The position numbers and the translations under genes are program-made. Shown here one piece after another: positions 6,051 to 13,860 of a stretch of DNA of 15,176 nucleotides. A model generated the notes under the pieces. The model was given only the letters and a program-made list of their open reading frames with translations, did no database searches and was not told the DNA's origin. The stretch spans positions 167 through 15,342 of the forward strand of contig MAXR01000094.1 in NCBI GenBank assembly GCA_001751155.1, read 5' to 3'. Position 1 is the stretch's first letter; the number at the start of each line of letters is the position of its first letter. Origin of the DNA: Desulfuromonadales bacterium C00003068 (GTDB lineage: Bacteria; Desulfobacterota; Desulfuromonadia; Desulfuromonadales; Desulfuromonadaceae).

Positions 6051-6644
6051 GGGCGACCTAACTTAAAGAAAAAAGTGATTGAAGAGGCAGCGATTGAGCT
6101 GTTTGCCACCAAAGGGCTAGCGCGTACCGTCATTCGCGATATTGCCCAAGCCGCTCAGGTTACTGAGGGGGCACTGTATCGTCATTATAAAAGCAAGGAT
6201 GAACTTGCGTGGAGCCTGTTTCAACGAGAGATTGATCGTTTTACCGTTCCGTTTAGTGAATTGCTCCTTCAACCTGGCTCTGCGAGTCAGCTGCTTGAAG
6301 CAGCGGTTCAATTTATTTATGATTACTATCAACAACAGCCGATCCATTTCACATTTATTCTTCTCACTCAGCATGGTTTTCCCGATGCAAGCTTGCGCCA
6401 ACAAACCAATCCGAACGATATCATTATACGCTTTATCTCTCAATTGCTCGATCAGCCGAATGATCAGCATGCTGTGCTGATGGCGGCCCTCGTTATGGGC
6501 TTGGTGATGCAACCTGTGGTGATGCATGGTAATGGACGTTTGACCACACACCCTGTCGATTGTGTGGCTGAAGTTACTGCGGCAGTGTGTCGTGTCCTCA
6601 ACATTACAGATCTATTGCAAAGTGAAGGAGACGAACCATGTTAG
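6048..6644 (+). CDS. TetR/AcrR-family transcriptional regulator
   Basis: A 198-residue regulator. The N-terminal TetR helix-turn-helix (about 8-55) is typical: KKVIEEAAIELFATKGLARTVIRDIAQAAQVTEGALYRHYKSKDELAW. The C-terminal ligand-binding half (about 70-190) is helical and not assignable to a named subfamily by eye. The ATG at 6048 has GGAGG 5 nt upstream; an in-frame ATG at 6036 has no ribosome site and would add only MEAA. The gene begins at the edge of a long perfect palindrome that is probably its own operator. It overlaps the next gene by 7 nt, so it heads an operon with a CPBP protein, an LplT-like transporter and an acyl-ligase/acyltransferase fusion. The ligand may therefore be a fatty acid, acyl-thioester or lysolipid (inference). 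Confidence 0.92.
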   Translation: MGRPNLKKKVIEEAAIELFATKGLARTVIRDIAQAAQVTEGALYRHYKSKDELAWSLFQREIDRFTVPFSELLLQPGSASQLLEAAVQFIYDYYQQQPIHFTFILLTQHGFPDASLRQQTNPNDIIIRFISQLLDQPNDQHAVLMAALVMGLVMQPVVMHGNGRLTTHPVDCVAEVTAAVCRVLNITDLLQSEGDEPC

Positions 6645-7342
6645 CAAACCGTACTAAAGGGGAGTCATCTTTCTTGCTGTTAGTATTTTGGTTGATTTTC
6701 CCAGCTCTGGCAACATGGAGTTCTTTTACTCTGCAATGGTGGCCGCAGGTTCTTTATCCGCTGTCGAAAGTAGTCTTGGTTGTCGCACCGTTACTGTTTT
6801 GGTGTCGTAACGGCTGGTCGCTCTCAACCATTTTAAAACGAGCTGGAGTGGTGCGTAGCAATGGAATCATCGGCGTGGTCAGCGGAGCCGTGTTTGCTGG
6901 TATTATTTGGTTTGCTTGGCTCTTTTGTTTTCAGGGGCAATTGGAAGGTGGAAACATTGCGGCGAAACTTACATCGCTGAATCTGATAGAGCACTATTGG
7001 AGCGTGGCGATCTTTATGGCGCTGGCGAATAGTTTGCTTGAAGAGTGGTATTGGCGCGGTTTTGTTTATGATCAATTGGTGCAGCGTGCTCTTTCTCGTC
7101 CAGCGATTGTTGCCCTTGGCGGTGCCGGATTCGGCCTTCATCACTATTTTACCTTGATCGTCTATTTTCCTTTATCCGTCACTCTATTTTTTACATTTAC
7201 AACCATGATTGCTGGTGGCGCATGGACTGTGATGCGCCTCAAAAGGGTATCGCTGGTTGATTGCTATGTTAGTCATATTGTCGCTGATTTTGCTTTGTTA
7301 TGGATTGGTTGGCAGTTACTTGGAGGAACTCATGGGATTTGA
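6638..7342 (+). CDS. CPBP-family (CAAX protease/bacteriocin-processing-like) intramembrane protein
   Basis: A 234-residue polytopic membrane protein with about six to seven hydrophobic segments. The CPBP (ABI, PF02517-type) motifs are all present: E135-E136-WYW-R140 (EExxxR) in SLLEEWYWRGFVYDQL, the GLHHYF block with His168/169, and SHIVAD (His213, Asp217). These residues form the active site in Rce1-type glutamate intramembrane proteases, so catalytic competence looks preserved. Starts at ATG 6638 with AAGGAG 7 nt upstream, overlapping tetR. The stop (7340-7342) lies 11 nt inside the next gene's start region. Its role in a lipid-acylation operon is unclear: it could process a lipoprotein or peptide, or act on membrane stress. 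Substrate not inferable. Confidence 0.88.
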   Translation: MLANRTKGESSFLLLVFWLIFPALATWSSFTLQWWPQVLYPLSKVVLVVAPLLFWCRNGWSLSTILKRAGVVRSNGIIGVVSGAVFAGIIWFAWLFCFQGQLEGGNIAAKLTSLNLIEHYWSVAIFMALANSLLEEWYWRGFVYDQLVQRALSRPAIVALGGAGFGLHHYFTLIVYFPLSVTLFFTFTTMIAGGAWTVMRLKRVSLVDCYVSHIVADFALLWIGWQLLGGTHGI

Positions 7343-8594
7343 TCAACAGCTTGCCAGCCAGATCAAACAAGGGCGAAGTAAATTTATCGCCATGGCGGTC
7401 ACTTATTTTTTAGGCGCATTCAACGATAATTTTTTTAAACAGGCTGCTTTACTGTTAGCAGTAAGTGCCGGGCTGAATCAACTTCAAGGCACAGCGACCA
7501 TTTTGTTTGCGCTACCGTTTATCCTCTTTTCTGCTGGGGCAGGTTGGTTGGCAGATCGTTACAGCAAAAAGTACGTTGTGATTGGCGTAAAGTTGCTTGA
7601 ACTGGTGGCGATGTTAATTGGTGCATGGGGGATGATTACCCTCAACTGGAATGGTATTTTAGCGATGGTGTTTATTATGGCACTCCAGTCAACGCTGTTT
7701 GGTCCAGCTATTAATGGTTCAATTCCTGAGTTGTATCCCTATGAATATGTAACGAAAGCCAATGCTCTACTCAAATTGGTGACAACGTTGGCTATTTTGA
7801 TGGGGATCGCTTTTGCTGGTTTTGCCATCGATCAAGGCAATAGTGAAACCTTATATCAAGCAGGACGTACGCTGGTTGCTGGTGTCGTGATAACGGTATC
7901 AGCCATTGGTGTACTGTTTAGTTTTGGGGTGGTGAAACGTCCTGCACAAGGAACAACCGCACCTTTTCCGTGGTTTGGGCCACTCAATTCAGCCAAAGAT
8001 TTGTATCACCTGCGTCAAGATAAACCGTTATTTCTAGCCTTACTCGGTGACGCCTTTTTCTATTTCATGGCCTCGTTGGTTGTTTTAATTATTAATACGT
8101 TGGGTATTCAACAACTCCACTACAGTTCCACCGTTACCAGCTTACTGATTGTGGCATTGATGGTCGGTATTTGTGTTGGATCATTTTTAGCGGCAAAATG
8201 GACCAGTGTTGATCGCTGGACCCATATTTTAGCCCCAGCGAGTTGCGGGTTAGGGCTCGGCTTAGTTCTCTGTGGTTTGACTCCGCAACTGCCAGAGGCA
8301 TTTCAACTCCCTACACTCATTGTAGCTTTAGTGATTAGCGGTTGTTGTGGAGGCGTGTTTATTATTCCGCAATCGAGTTTTATTCAGGTTCGCCCCGCTG
8401 CGCATGAGCGTGGCAAGGTGATAGCGGTATCAAATTTTGGCGCATTTACGGGGATATTAATTTCAGGCCAGCTCTTTGCGTGGTTAGATTTAACGACCAC
8501 ACCTGCTGTAGCGATGTGTGTAGGTGGTGGCTTAACTCTTGGTGTGGCATTGGTCTTTAAGATGATCTTAAAAAAGGAGGCGTGGCGTGTTTAA
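7332..8594 (+). CDS. MFS transporter, LplT-like (lysophospholipid) type
   Basis: A 420-residue major facilitator protein with about 12 predicted hydrophobic segments. The first helix carries YFLGAFNDNFFKQAALLL. Between helices 2 and 3 lies the MFS motif-A equivalent GWLADRYSKKYVV, and SIPELYPYEYVTKANALL follows helix 4. These features, and a downstream Aas-like gene, fit LplT, which flips lysophosphatidylethanolamine across the inner membrane for re-acylation in enterobacteria. The frame is open from 7257. ATG 7332 is chosen because GGAGG lies 5 nt upstream and the protein then starts at the usual short N-terminus. It overlaps the CPBP gene by 11 nt and the next gene by 8 nt. Substrate identity is inference from context. 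Confidence 0.87.
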   Translation: MGFDQQLASQIKQGRSKFIAMAVTYFLGAFNDNFFKQAALLLAVSAGLNQLQGTATILFALPFILFSAGAGWLADRYSKKYVVIGVKLLELVAMLIGAWGMITLNWNGILAMVFIMALQSTLFGPAINGSIPELYPYEYVTKANALLKLVTTLAILMGIAFAGFAIDQGNSETLYQAGRTLVAGVVITVSAIGVLFSFGVVKRPAQGTTAPFPWFGPLNSAKDLYHLRQDKPLFLALLGDAFFYFMASLVVLIINTLGIQQLHYSSTVTSLLIVALMVGICVGSFLAAKWTSVDRWTHILAPASCGLGLGLVLCGLTPQLPEAFQLPTLIVALVISGCCGGVFIIPQSSFIQVRPAAHERGKVIAVSNFGAFTGILISGQLFAWLDLTTTPAVAMCVGGGLTLGVALVFKMILKKEAWRV

Positions 8595-11250
8595 ATCAGC
8601 GATTGTTTTTATTGTCAACTGTCTGTTGCGCTTACGCTATCGCATCGAAATTAAGGGGCTAGATCCTATTCGTAAAAATGGGAGAGATGGCATTCTGTTT
8701 TTACCCAACCATCCTGCTCTCATTGATCCTGTCATTGTAAATTCGGTGCTGCAACGATCATTTCAGGTCCGGCCTTTGGTTACTGCCGGGCAAGTCAACC
8801 ATCCTGTTTTACGCTACGTGATGGCTAAGGTTCGCGCCCTAATTATCCCCGATTTAAGCTACGTTGCAAACGGCAAAAATGGTGGCCACGATGTTGTTTA
8901 TGATTCTCTCAATGAGATGTCACGGAGCTTAGAACATGGCGATAACCTGCTCGTCTATCCAGCTGGGCGGATTTACCGCACGGCAGAGGAATCGTTACGG
9001 GGCAGTAGTGCTGTGGAGCGTTTGGTCAAGTCAGCGCCTAACGCGCGGGTGGTGTTAGTGCGAACAACGGGGTTGTGGGGCAGTCAGTTTAGTCGTGCAC
9101 GAGGCAATGCTCCCCATTTTTTTGCGGTGTTGTTGCGTATGCTGCCACTGTTGCTGGTGAATGGCTTGCTGTTTATGCCCAAACGTCGGGTAACGATTGA
9201 GCTCGTTGAAGCGATAGATCTCCCCCGTGATGGGAGTCGCCAGCAGATTAACCGTTATCTTGAATTATTTTACAATGAATCGGTTCAGCCTGCACAGCAT
9301 ATTCCTTATCGCTTTTGGCAGGGGTGTGCGGTTGAGAATCTTCCTGAGCCTGAACTGGTTACTTTCAGTGGCGATGCCAGCCATGTACCACTCGAAACAC
9401 GTCGGTTGGTGGAAGATAAGCTGCGGCAGTTAAGTGGAATTACAACGTTAACGGATGAGCTGACGTTAGCGAATGATCTCGGTTTGGACAGTTTGGCGGT
9501 GATGGAACTTGTCGGTTGGTTAACGGCTGAATTTGGCGTGGATATTGACAACCTCGAAGCGTTGCAAGCGGTATCGGACTGCTTGTTGGCCGCTCGTGGT
9601 GAAGGCCTTGGTCATGCGGCAAAGCCGTTAAAGGCGGTTGCACCGGGCTGGTTTGCCGATGATTGTACCAAAGGCGATCTGTTGCAGTTTGACGAGGGGG
9701 TAAACCTTGCTGCGCTGATATTGCGTCAGGCGCGTGCAAATAAAAATCAGGTAATTGTCGCCGATCAAGGTGGGTGTAAAACGTGGCGGCAGCTGATGAC
9801 GGGGGTGTTGGCGTTGCAGCCGACGATTAAAGCCATACCTGAAGAATCGGTAGCTATTATGTTGCCAGCCTCTGTTGCCGCCTGTTTGAGTTGGTTGACA
9901 CTGGTACTGTGCGGCAAGAGGCCGGTGATGCTTAACTGGACCACTGGTGAGCGCAACATGGTTCATGCTTTGGCGCAAACAGGGGCCAAAACTGTATTAA
10001 CCTCTTCGTTATTAATCGATAAATTGAAAGGGCGTGGCATTGAGCTAGATGGTGTTGGCGCAAACTGGCTGACTCTTGAGTCGATAGTGGGCAAGATGTC
10101 GCACTCAACGAAACTGATTGCAGCGTTAAAAGGACGTTTTTTTGCCACATTTCTGCGCGCCGATACTGCCCATGAAACGGCAGCGGTATTGTTTACCAGT
10201 GGTTCTGAGTCGCTACCCAAGTCGGTGGCACTCAGTCACGATAATATTTTAGCCAATATGCGCGACCTCGCAGCGGTGATCCCTTTGCAGCGTCAAGATC
10301 GTTTACTGGGAATGTTGCCGCCATTTCACTCGCTTGGTTTATCGGGCACGTTGGTGATGCCATTATGTCTTGGATTGAAAACCGTATATTACCCGAATCC
10401 TACCGATGGTGCCATATTAGCTCAACATGTTGAGAGTTATCGCGCCAGTGTGGTGATCGGAACGCCGACATTTCTTGCTGGGATGGCTGGCGCAGCGCAG
10501 GAAAAACAACTCACCTCGCTACGGATGATCTTTACCGGTGCAGAAAAATGTCCAGATTCCACCTACGCTCTTCTTGCCCAGCGTTGTCAACAGGCGACGG
10601 TATGTGAGGGCTATGGGGTGACCGAATGCTCGCCATTGATCAGTGTCAATCTTCCCCAGCAACCGATTCCGGGGACGATAGGCCATGTGATGCCATCGAT
10701 GGATTATGTGCTCATCCATGCGGAAACAGGTCAACCTGTTGGTGATGGCGAGGTTGGTATTTTGCTGGTGCGTGGGCCGAATGTTTTTTCAGGTTATTTG
10801 GAGCAGGATGTCGATTCCCCCTTTGTCCAACATGATGGTTACGATTGGTATAATACCGGTGACTTAGTACGGGTAAACGAACATGGAGGACTCACGTTTT
10901 GCGGCCGTTTGAAACGGTTTGTGAAAATGGGGGGCGAAATGATCTCATTGCCAGCGATTGAAGCGGTGTTGTTGGAGGGGGTAGCGGCGCAGCTGGATGG
11001 TATGGTTCAGCACGATGGGCCGATGCTGGCAGTGAAAGCCGCCAACCCTGATAGCCAACCTGAACTCGTTTTGTTTAGTACCGTTGACGTGACACGCCAG
11101 CAGGTAAACAAGATGATCCGTGGCGCGGGACTTTCACCGCTACACAATATTCGTAAGGTGATTGCCATCGATTCGATCCCTGTACTCGGCACTGGAAAGA
11201 CCGATTATCGTCAACTGCGTGAGCTGTTGCAACAGGGCGAGTCAGGTTAA
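8587..11250 (+). CDS. tri-domain PlsC acyltransferase - acyl carrier domain - AMP-forming acyl ligase (Aas-like)
   Basis: An 887-residue fusion. Residues about 1-215 form a PlsC/LPLAT acyltransferase: H42-x4-D47 in NHPALIDPV and a YPAGR block at 124-128, where the family's usual Glu is Ala126. Residues about 265-340 form a carrier domain with NDLGLDSLAVMEL, Ser302 being the likely phosphopantetheine site. Residues about 370-887 are an adenylate-forming ligase: TSGSESLPKS (537-546), GYGVTE (675-680), YNTGDL (755-760) and the C-terminal GTGK-TDY (Lys871). E. coli Aas (about 719 residues) has the outer domains only and uses free ACP. Here the carrier is built in, so the enzyme could activate a fatty acid, load it on itself and pass it to a lysolipid. 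Start GTG 8587 has AAGGAGG 6 nt upstream. Only 3 bp separate its stop from the convergent GGDEF gene. Confidence 0.92.
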   Translation: MFKSAIVFIVNCLLRLRYRIEIKGLDPIRKNGRDGILFLPNHPALIDPVIVNSVLQRSFQVRPLVTAGQVNHPVLRYVMAKVRALIIPDLSYVANGKNGGHDVVYDSLNEMSRSLEHGDNLLVYPAGRIYRTAEESLRGSSAVERLVKSAPNARVVLVRTTGLWGSQFSRARGNAPHFFAVLLRMLPLLLVNGLLFMPKRRVTIELVEAIDLPRDGSRQQINRYLELFYNESVQPAQHIPYRFWQGCAVENLPEPELVTFSGDASHVPLETRRLVEDKLRQLSGITTLTDELTLANDLGLDSLAVMELVGWLTAEFGVDIDNLEALQAVSDCLLAARGEGLGHAAKPLKAVAPGWFADDCTKGDLLQFDEGVNLAALILRQARANKNQVIVADQGGCKTWRQLMTGVLALQPTIKAIPEESVAIMLPASVAACLSWLTLVLCGKRPVMLNWTTGERNMVHALAQTGAKTVLTSSLLIDKLKGRGIELDGVGANWLTLESIVGKMSHSTKLIAALKGRFFATFLRADTAHETAAVLFTSGSESLPKSVALSHDNILANMRDLAAVIPLQRQDRLLGMLPPFHSLGLSGTLVMPLCLGLKTVYYPNPTDGAILAQHVESYRASVVIGTPTFLAGMAGAAQEKQLTSLRMIFTGAEKCPDSTYALLAQRCQQATVCEGYGVTECSPLISVNLPQQPIPGTIGHVMPSMDYVLIHAETGQPVGDGEVGILLVRGPNVFSGYLEQDVDSPFVQHDGYDWYNTGDLVRVNEHGGLTFCGRLKRFVKMGGEMISLPAIEAVLLEGVAAQLDGMVQHDGPMLAVKAANPDSQPELVLFSTVDVTRQQVNKMIRGAGLSPLHNIRKVIAIDSIPVLGTGKTDYRQLRELLQQGESG

Positions 11251-11253
11251 ATA

Positions 11254-12285
11254 TTATTCTTCTGTCGATGTCACTCGATTACGGCCATTCTCCTTTGAAC
11301 GGTAAAGAGCATCATCGGCAGCTTTAATTAAATCGAGGGCGCGCGTTTCATCGTTAGGGATAACGCTAGAGACGCCAAGGCTCAATGTGACATGGGGGAC
11401 AACATCAGATCCGGCATGGTCAATTTTTAAATTTTCAACATTTTTACGGGCTTCTTCAGCAATAATACACGCTGATTCAAGTGTGGTGTTTGGCAGTAAG
11501 AAGATAAACTCCTCGCCGCCATAGCGTGCCGCGAGCCCCGTGGTGTCAGGGAGTGTATTATTGAGGCCTTGAGCCACGGCTACCAGACAATCATCACCCT
11601 CTTGGTGGCCGTAATGATCATTGTATTTTTTGAAAAAATCGATATCGCAGAGGATGATTGCAAGGGGTTGCTGTGCTGTGCTGAGTTGTTGCCATTGGCT
11701 GAGCAGTGTCTCGTCAAAAGTGCGTCGATTTGGAATTTGAGTCAGGCCATCGATCTTGGCGATCCGCTCAAGAGCGGTGTGGGCTTCAGCTAAATCACGC
11801 TCTGCTTGTTTCCGTTCGGTAATATCTTTATACTGTGCCAGTGTTCCTGGTGTTCCATCGAGGGTAACGAGGCGGGAGGTGGTCATAATATAGCTGACCT
11901 GTTCTCCGTCGCTATTGATAAGATCAATGTCCGTTTGCGTTGTTTTGCGGCTTGCGGTAGCGAGTTGACACTCTTTTTCTGTCAGGAGTTCTGAACACTC
12001 TAGACCGACGACCTGCTCGCGTGTTTTATCTAATAGGGTTAGCATTTGCCGGTTGACCCGAACAATAATACCATCAACGCGAATCACAATCATTGGGTCG
12101 ACACAGACAGAGAATATTTGCTCTAATTCCATATCTGACATTTCAGATTTTAGGAGTTGTCCATTGACTCGACCGATGAAGTCTTCAAGGGCGGTTGCCA
12201 TCTCCTCTAGTTCGAGACATTGAGGGCAGGAGATTTTCTCGCTGCTATCATCTTTGGTAGTGGTTGAGGCATGTTTGTTGTTCAC
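11254..12285 (-). CDS. PAS-GGDEF diguanylate cyclase
   Basis: A 343-residue cytoplasmic diguanylate cyclase making c-di-GMP from two GTP. The N-terminus has a C-P-Q-C pair (20-23) and a helix, then a PAS domain (about 51-158, ending in the typical QYKDITERKQAERDL linker). The GGDEF domain (about 175-340) has KIDGLTQIPNRRTFDE, CDIDFFKKYNDHYGHQEGDDCL and the active-site ARYGGEEF (256-260). The position of the inhibitory RxxD I-site reads DTTG, so product inhibition is probably lost. The frame opens at ATG 12309, but AAGGAG lies inside that extension, 7 nt before GTG 12285, so GTG is the better start. No membrane segment. Divergent from a PilZ c-di-GMP receptor gene. Confidence 0.93.
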   Translation of the reverse strand: MNNKHASTTTKDDSSEKISCPQCLELEEMATALEDFIGRVNGQLLKSEMSDMELEQIFSVCVDPMIVIRVDGIIVRVNRQMLTLLDKTREQVVGLECSELLTEKECQLATASRKTTQTDIDLINSDGEQVSYIMTTSRLVTLDGTPGTLAQYKDITERKQAERDLAEAHTALERIAKIDGLTQIPNRRTFDETLLSQWQQLSTAQQPLAIILCDIDFFKKYNDHYGHQEGDDCLVAVAQGLNNTLPDTTGLAARYGGEEFIFLLPNTTLESACIIAEEARKNVENLKIDHAGSDVVPHVTLSLGVSSVIPNDETRALDLIKAADDALYRSKENGRNRVTSTEE

Positions 12286-12476
12286 GACACAAATCTCCTT
12301 GGTGATCATGGGATCTTGATTAATTAGAGTAAGTGCAACAACTGTTTAGCATATTATGAGAGAAAATGAAAAATGATTCAGTTTGATCGATTTTTTACAA
12401 TTGCTTTAATTTAAATTTGAATTCAGAACTTTTTGTTATTTTAGGTTAGATGGTATAGTGATTTATTCGAAGAATA
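12286..12476. promoter_or_regulatory. AT-rich divergent promoter region between the GGDEF and PilZ genes
   Basis: These 191 bp must hold promoters for both directions. Toward PilZ, TATAGT near 12453 with a T-rich upstream stretch is a possible -10. Toward GGDEF, CATAAT near 12350 is possible. The -35 matches are poor on both sides, and no strong palindrome is seen. Confidence 0.4.
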
Positions 12477-13184
12477 ATGGGGAGTGATTGGAACGTTATG
12501 GTTAAGTTACTATTATATGTTCATGATTTTGAGATTAGGGAAATATATTTAAAGCTCGCTGCTGAGATTAATATTGAGTGCGAAGTGGTTCATTCTTTCG
12601 AGCAATTTTATAAGAATCGCAAAGGACAGCACTATAGTGGTCTTCTCGTTGATATTGTTAGCAGTATTCGTGCGAGTGCTTTTGATCGAGCTAAGCTCGC
12701 TGACCTTATGGAGGTCTATCCCTCTTTAAGATTACGTTGGGATCCTGTTGAAGAAAATATCCGCACCTATATGACAGGGGCTGGAACGGGGCAACGGATA
12801 ACACTAAAGCAGTTTGTTGAGACATATTGCCAGACGTTTAAAGCTCGATCATTACGATTCAACGTTCGTAAAGAGCTTTGTTGTAATGTGCTGTGCTCCT
12901 CGTATGCCGATGTCGCAGATGAGCTTGTACTGAAGTCGGTAACGATCGATTTGTCCATTGGTGGATGTTTTCTGTTTTCGACTCAGCGACATTCCACTGG
13001 ATCAATCCTGTGGTTACGTTTTATTGACCTTATCGATAATGCACCCATTCAGGTTGAAGTTCTTTGGGGGCGTGAATGGGGGAAAACGATGAGTTTACCG
13101 GGTGTTGGTGTCCGGTTTTTAACGATAAAGCCTGAGCAGCTTCAAGAGATTAAAGCGATGGTTGGTAATGGGCAGAGTGATTGA
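12477..13184 (+). CDS. PilZ-domain c-di-GMP receptor with a degenerate receiver-like N-terminus
   Basis: A 235-residue two-part protein. Residues about 8-120 look like a response-regulator receiver fold (VKLLLYVHDFEIREIYLKLA, then SGLLVDIV with an Asp at the end of a strand). The acidic pair after strand 1 is missing and the second half is atypical, so phosphorylation is doubtful. Residues about 125-230 are a PilZ domain with the complete c-di-GMP signature: RFNVR (RxxxR, 127-131) and DLSIGG (158-163). Binding is therefore expected. Either ATG 12477 or ATG 12498 could start; GGGGAG lies between them and is rather far (13 nt) from the second, so the start is uncertain. It sits divergently from a diguanylate cyclase and just upstream of gmhB. 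Confidence 0.85.
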   Translation: MGSDWNVMVKLLLYVHDFEIREIYLKLAAEINIECEVVHSFEQFYKNRKGQHYSGLLVDIVSSIRASAFDRAKLADLMEVYPSLRLRWDPVEENIRTYMTGAGTGQRITLKQFVETYCQTFKARSLRFNVRKELCCNVLCSSYADVADELVLKSVTIDLSIGGCFLFSTQRHSTGSILWLRFIDLIDNAPIQVEVLWGREWGKTMSLPGVGVRFLTIKPEQLQEIKAMVGNGQSD

Positions 13185-13229
13185 GCCGTTTGAATTGTGA
13201 AAGATATAAAGATGTGTAGTGATGTGAAT

Positions 13230-13781
13230 ATGGCTAAAGCAGTATTTTTAGATCGCGATGGAACGATTAATATCGAACGAGATTACTTGTTTCGTTGTCA
13301 AGATTTTGAATTTATTTCTGGTGTCCCTGAGGCGATTAAAAAATTAAATGATGCAGGTTTTGTTGTTGTTGTCGTCACTAATCAGTCCGGTGTCGCGCGT
13401 GGCTATTATTCGGAAGCTGATGTTAAGTTGTTGCATGATTTTGTTGAACAACAGTTAGCTTCGCAGGGTGCTCATGTTGACGGCTTCTATTATTGTCCTC
13501 ATCATCCAGATAAAGGGAATGCCCCATATCGCAAGCTCTGTCGCTGCCGCAAAGGGGAACCCGGAATGTTGCTCGACGCTGCGCGAGATTTAAATATTGA
13601 TTTGACTCAATCTTTTATTGTTGGTGATAAGTTGGCAGATGTCGAAGCGGGATTGGCGGTTGAAAGCACTCCTGTTTTGGTTCTGACAGGGCATGGCGAG
13701 CGTGAAAAAGAGAAAATACCCGCCGCGATTCAGGTGTGTGCGGATCTTTCGGCTGCGGTTGATGTCATTTGTGGTAATTAG
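13230..13781 (+). CDS. gmhB: D-glycero-D-manno-heptose-1,7-bisphosphate 7-phosphatase (GmhB)
   Basis: A 183-residue HAD-superfamily phosphatase that removes the C7 phosphate of heptose bisphosphate in ADP-heptose synthesis for LPS inner core. Seen: the nucleophile motif AVFLDRDGTIN (Asp8, Asp10), TNQSG (50-54), the zinc loop with CPHH (C89, H91) and C-R-C (C104, C106) followed by RKGEPGMLL, and VGDKLADVEAG (131-141). Length and motif order match E. coli GmhB. Several in-frame starts exist (GTG 13197, ATG 13212, GTG 13224, ATG 13230), none with a strong ribosome site. ATG 13230 gives the family-like MAKAVFLDRDG. Probably in one transcript with the PilZ gene (gap under 50 nt). Confidence 0.92.
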   Translation: MAKAVFLDRDGTINIERDYLFRCQDFEFISGVPEAIKKLNDAGFVVVVVTNQSGVARGYYSEADVKLLHDFVEQQLASQGAHVDGFYYCPHHPDKGNAPYRKLCRCRKGEPGMLLDAARDLNIDLTQSFIVGDKLADVEAGLAVESTPVLVLTGHGEREKEKIPAAIQVCADLSAAVDVICGN

Positions 13782-13807
13782 TTTATTTTAAAATGTTTGT
13801 TGTCACT

Positions 13808-13829
13808 ATGCCAAAGTCCACTTTGGTAT
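13808..13829. other. small hairpin between gmhB and the phosphohexomutase gene
   Basis: ATGCCAAAG and CTTTGGTAT form a 9-bp stem (one G-T mismatch/G-U) with the loop TCCA. No T-run follows, so it is not a standard terminator. An operator or weak attenuator is possible. Confidence 0.35.
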
Positions 13830-13860
13830 TCATGATAATGATTATATGCGAGGTATAAAG

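Noticed and set aside
9440..10220. Several minus-strand ORFs inside the acyl-ligase fusion
   Set aside because: They overlap a clear, motif-complete gene on the plus strand and have low-complexity, shadow-like composition.
13808..13829. A terminator after gmhB
   Set aside because: The stem is short and no T-run follows, so it is listed only as a small hairpin.
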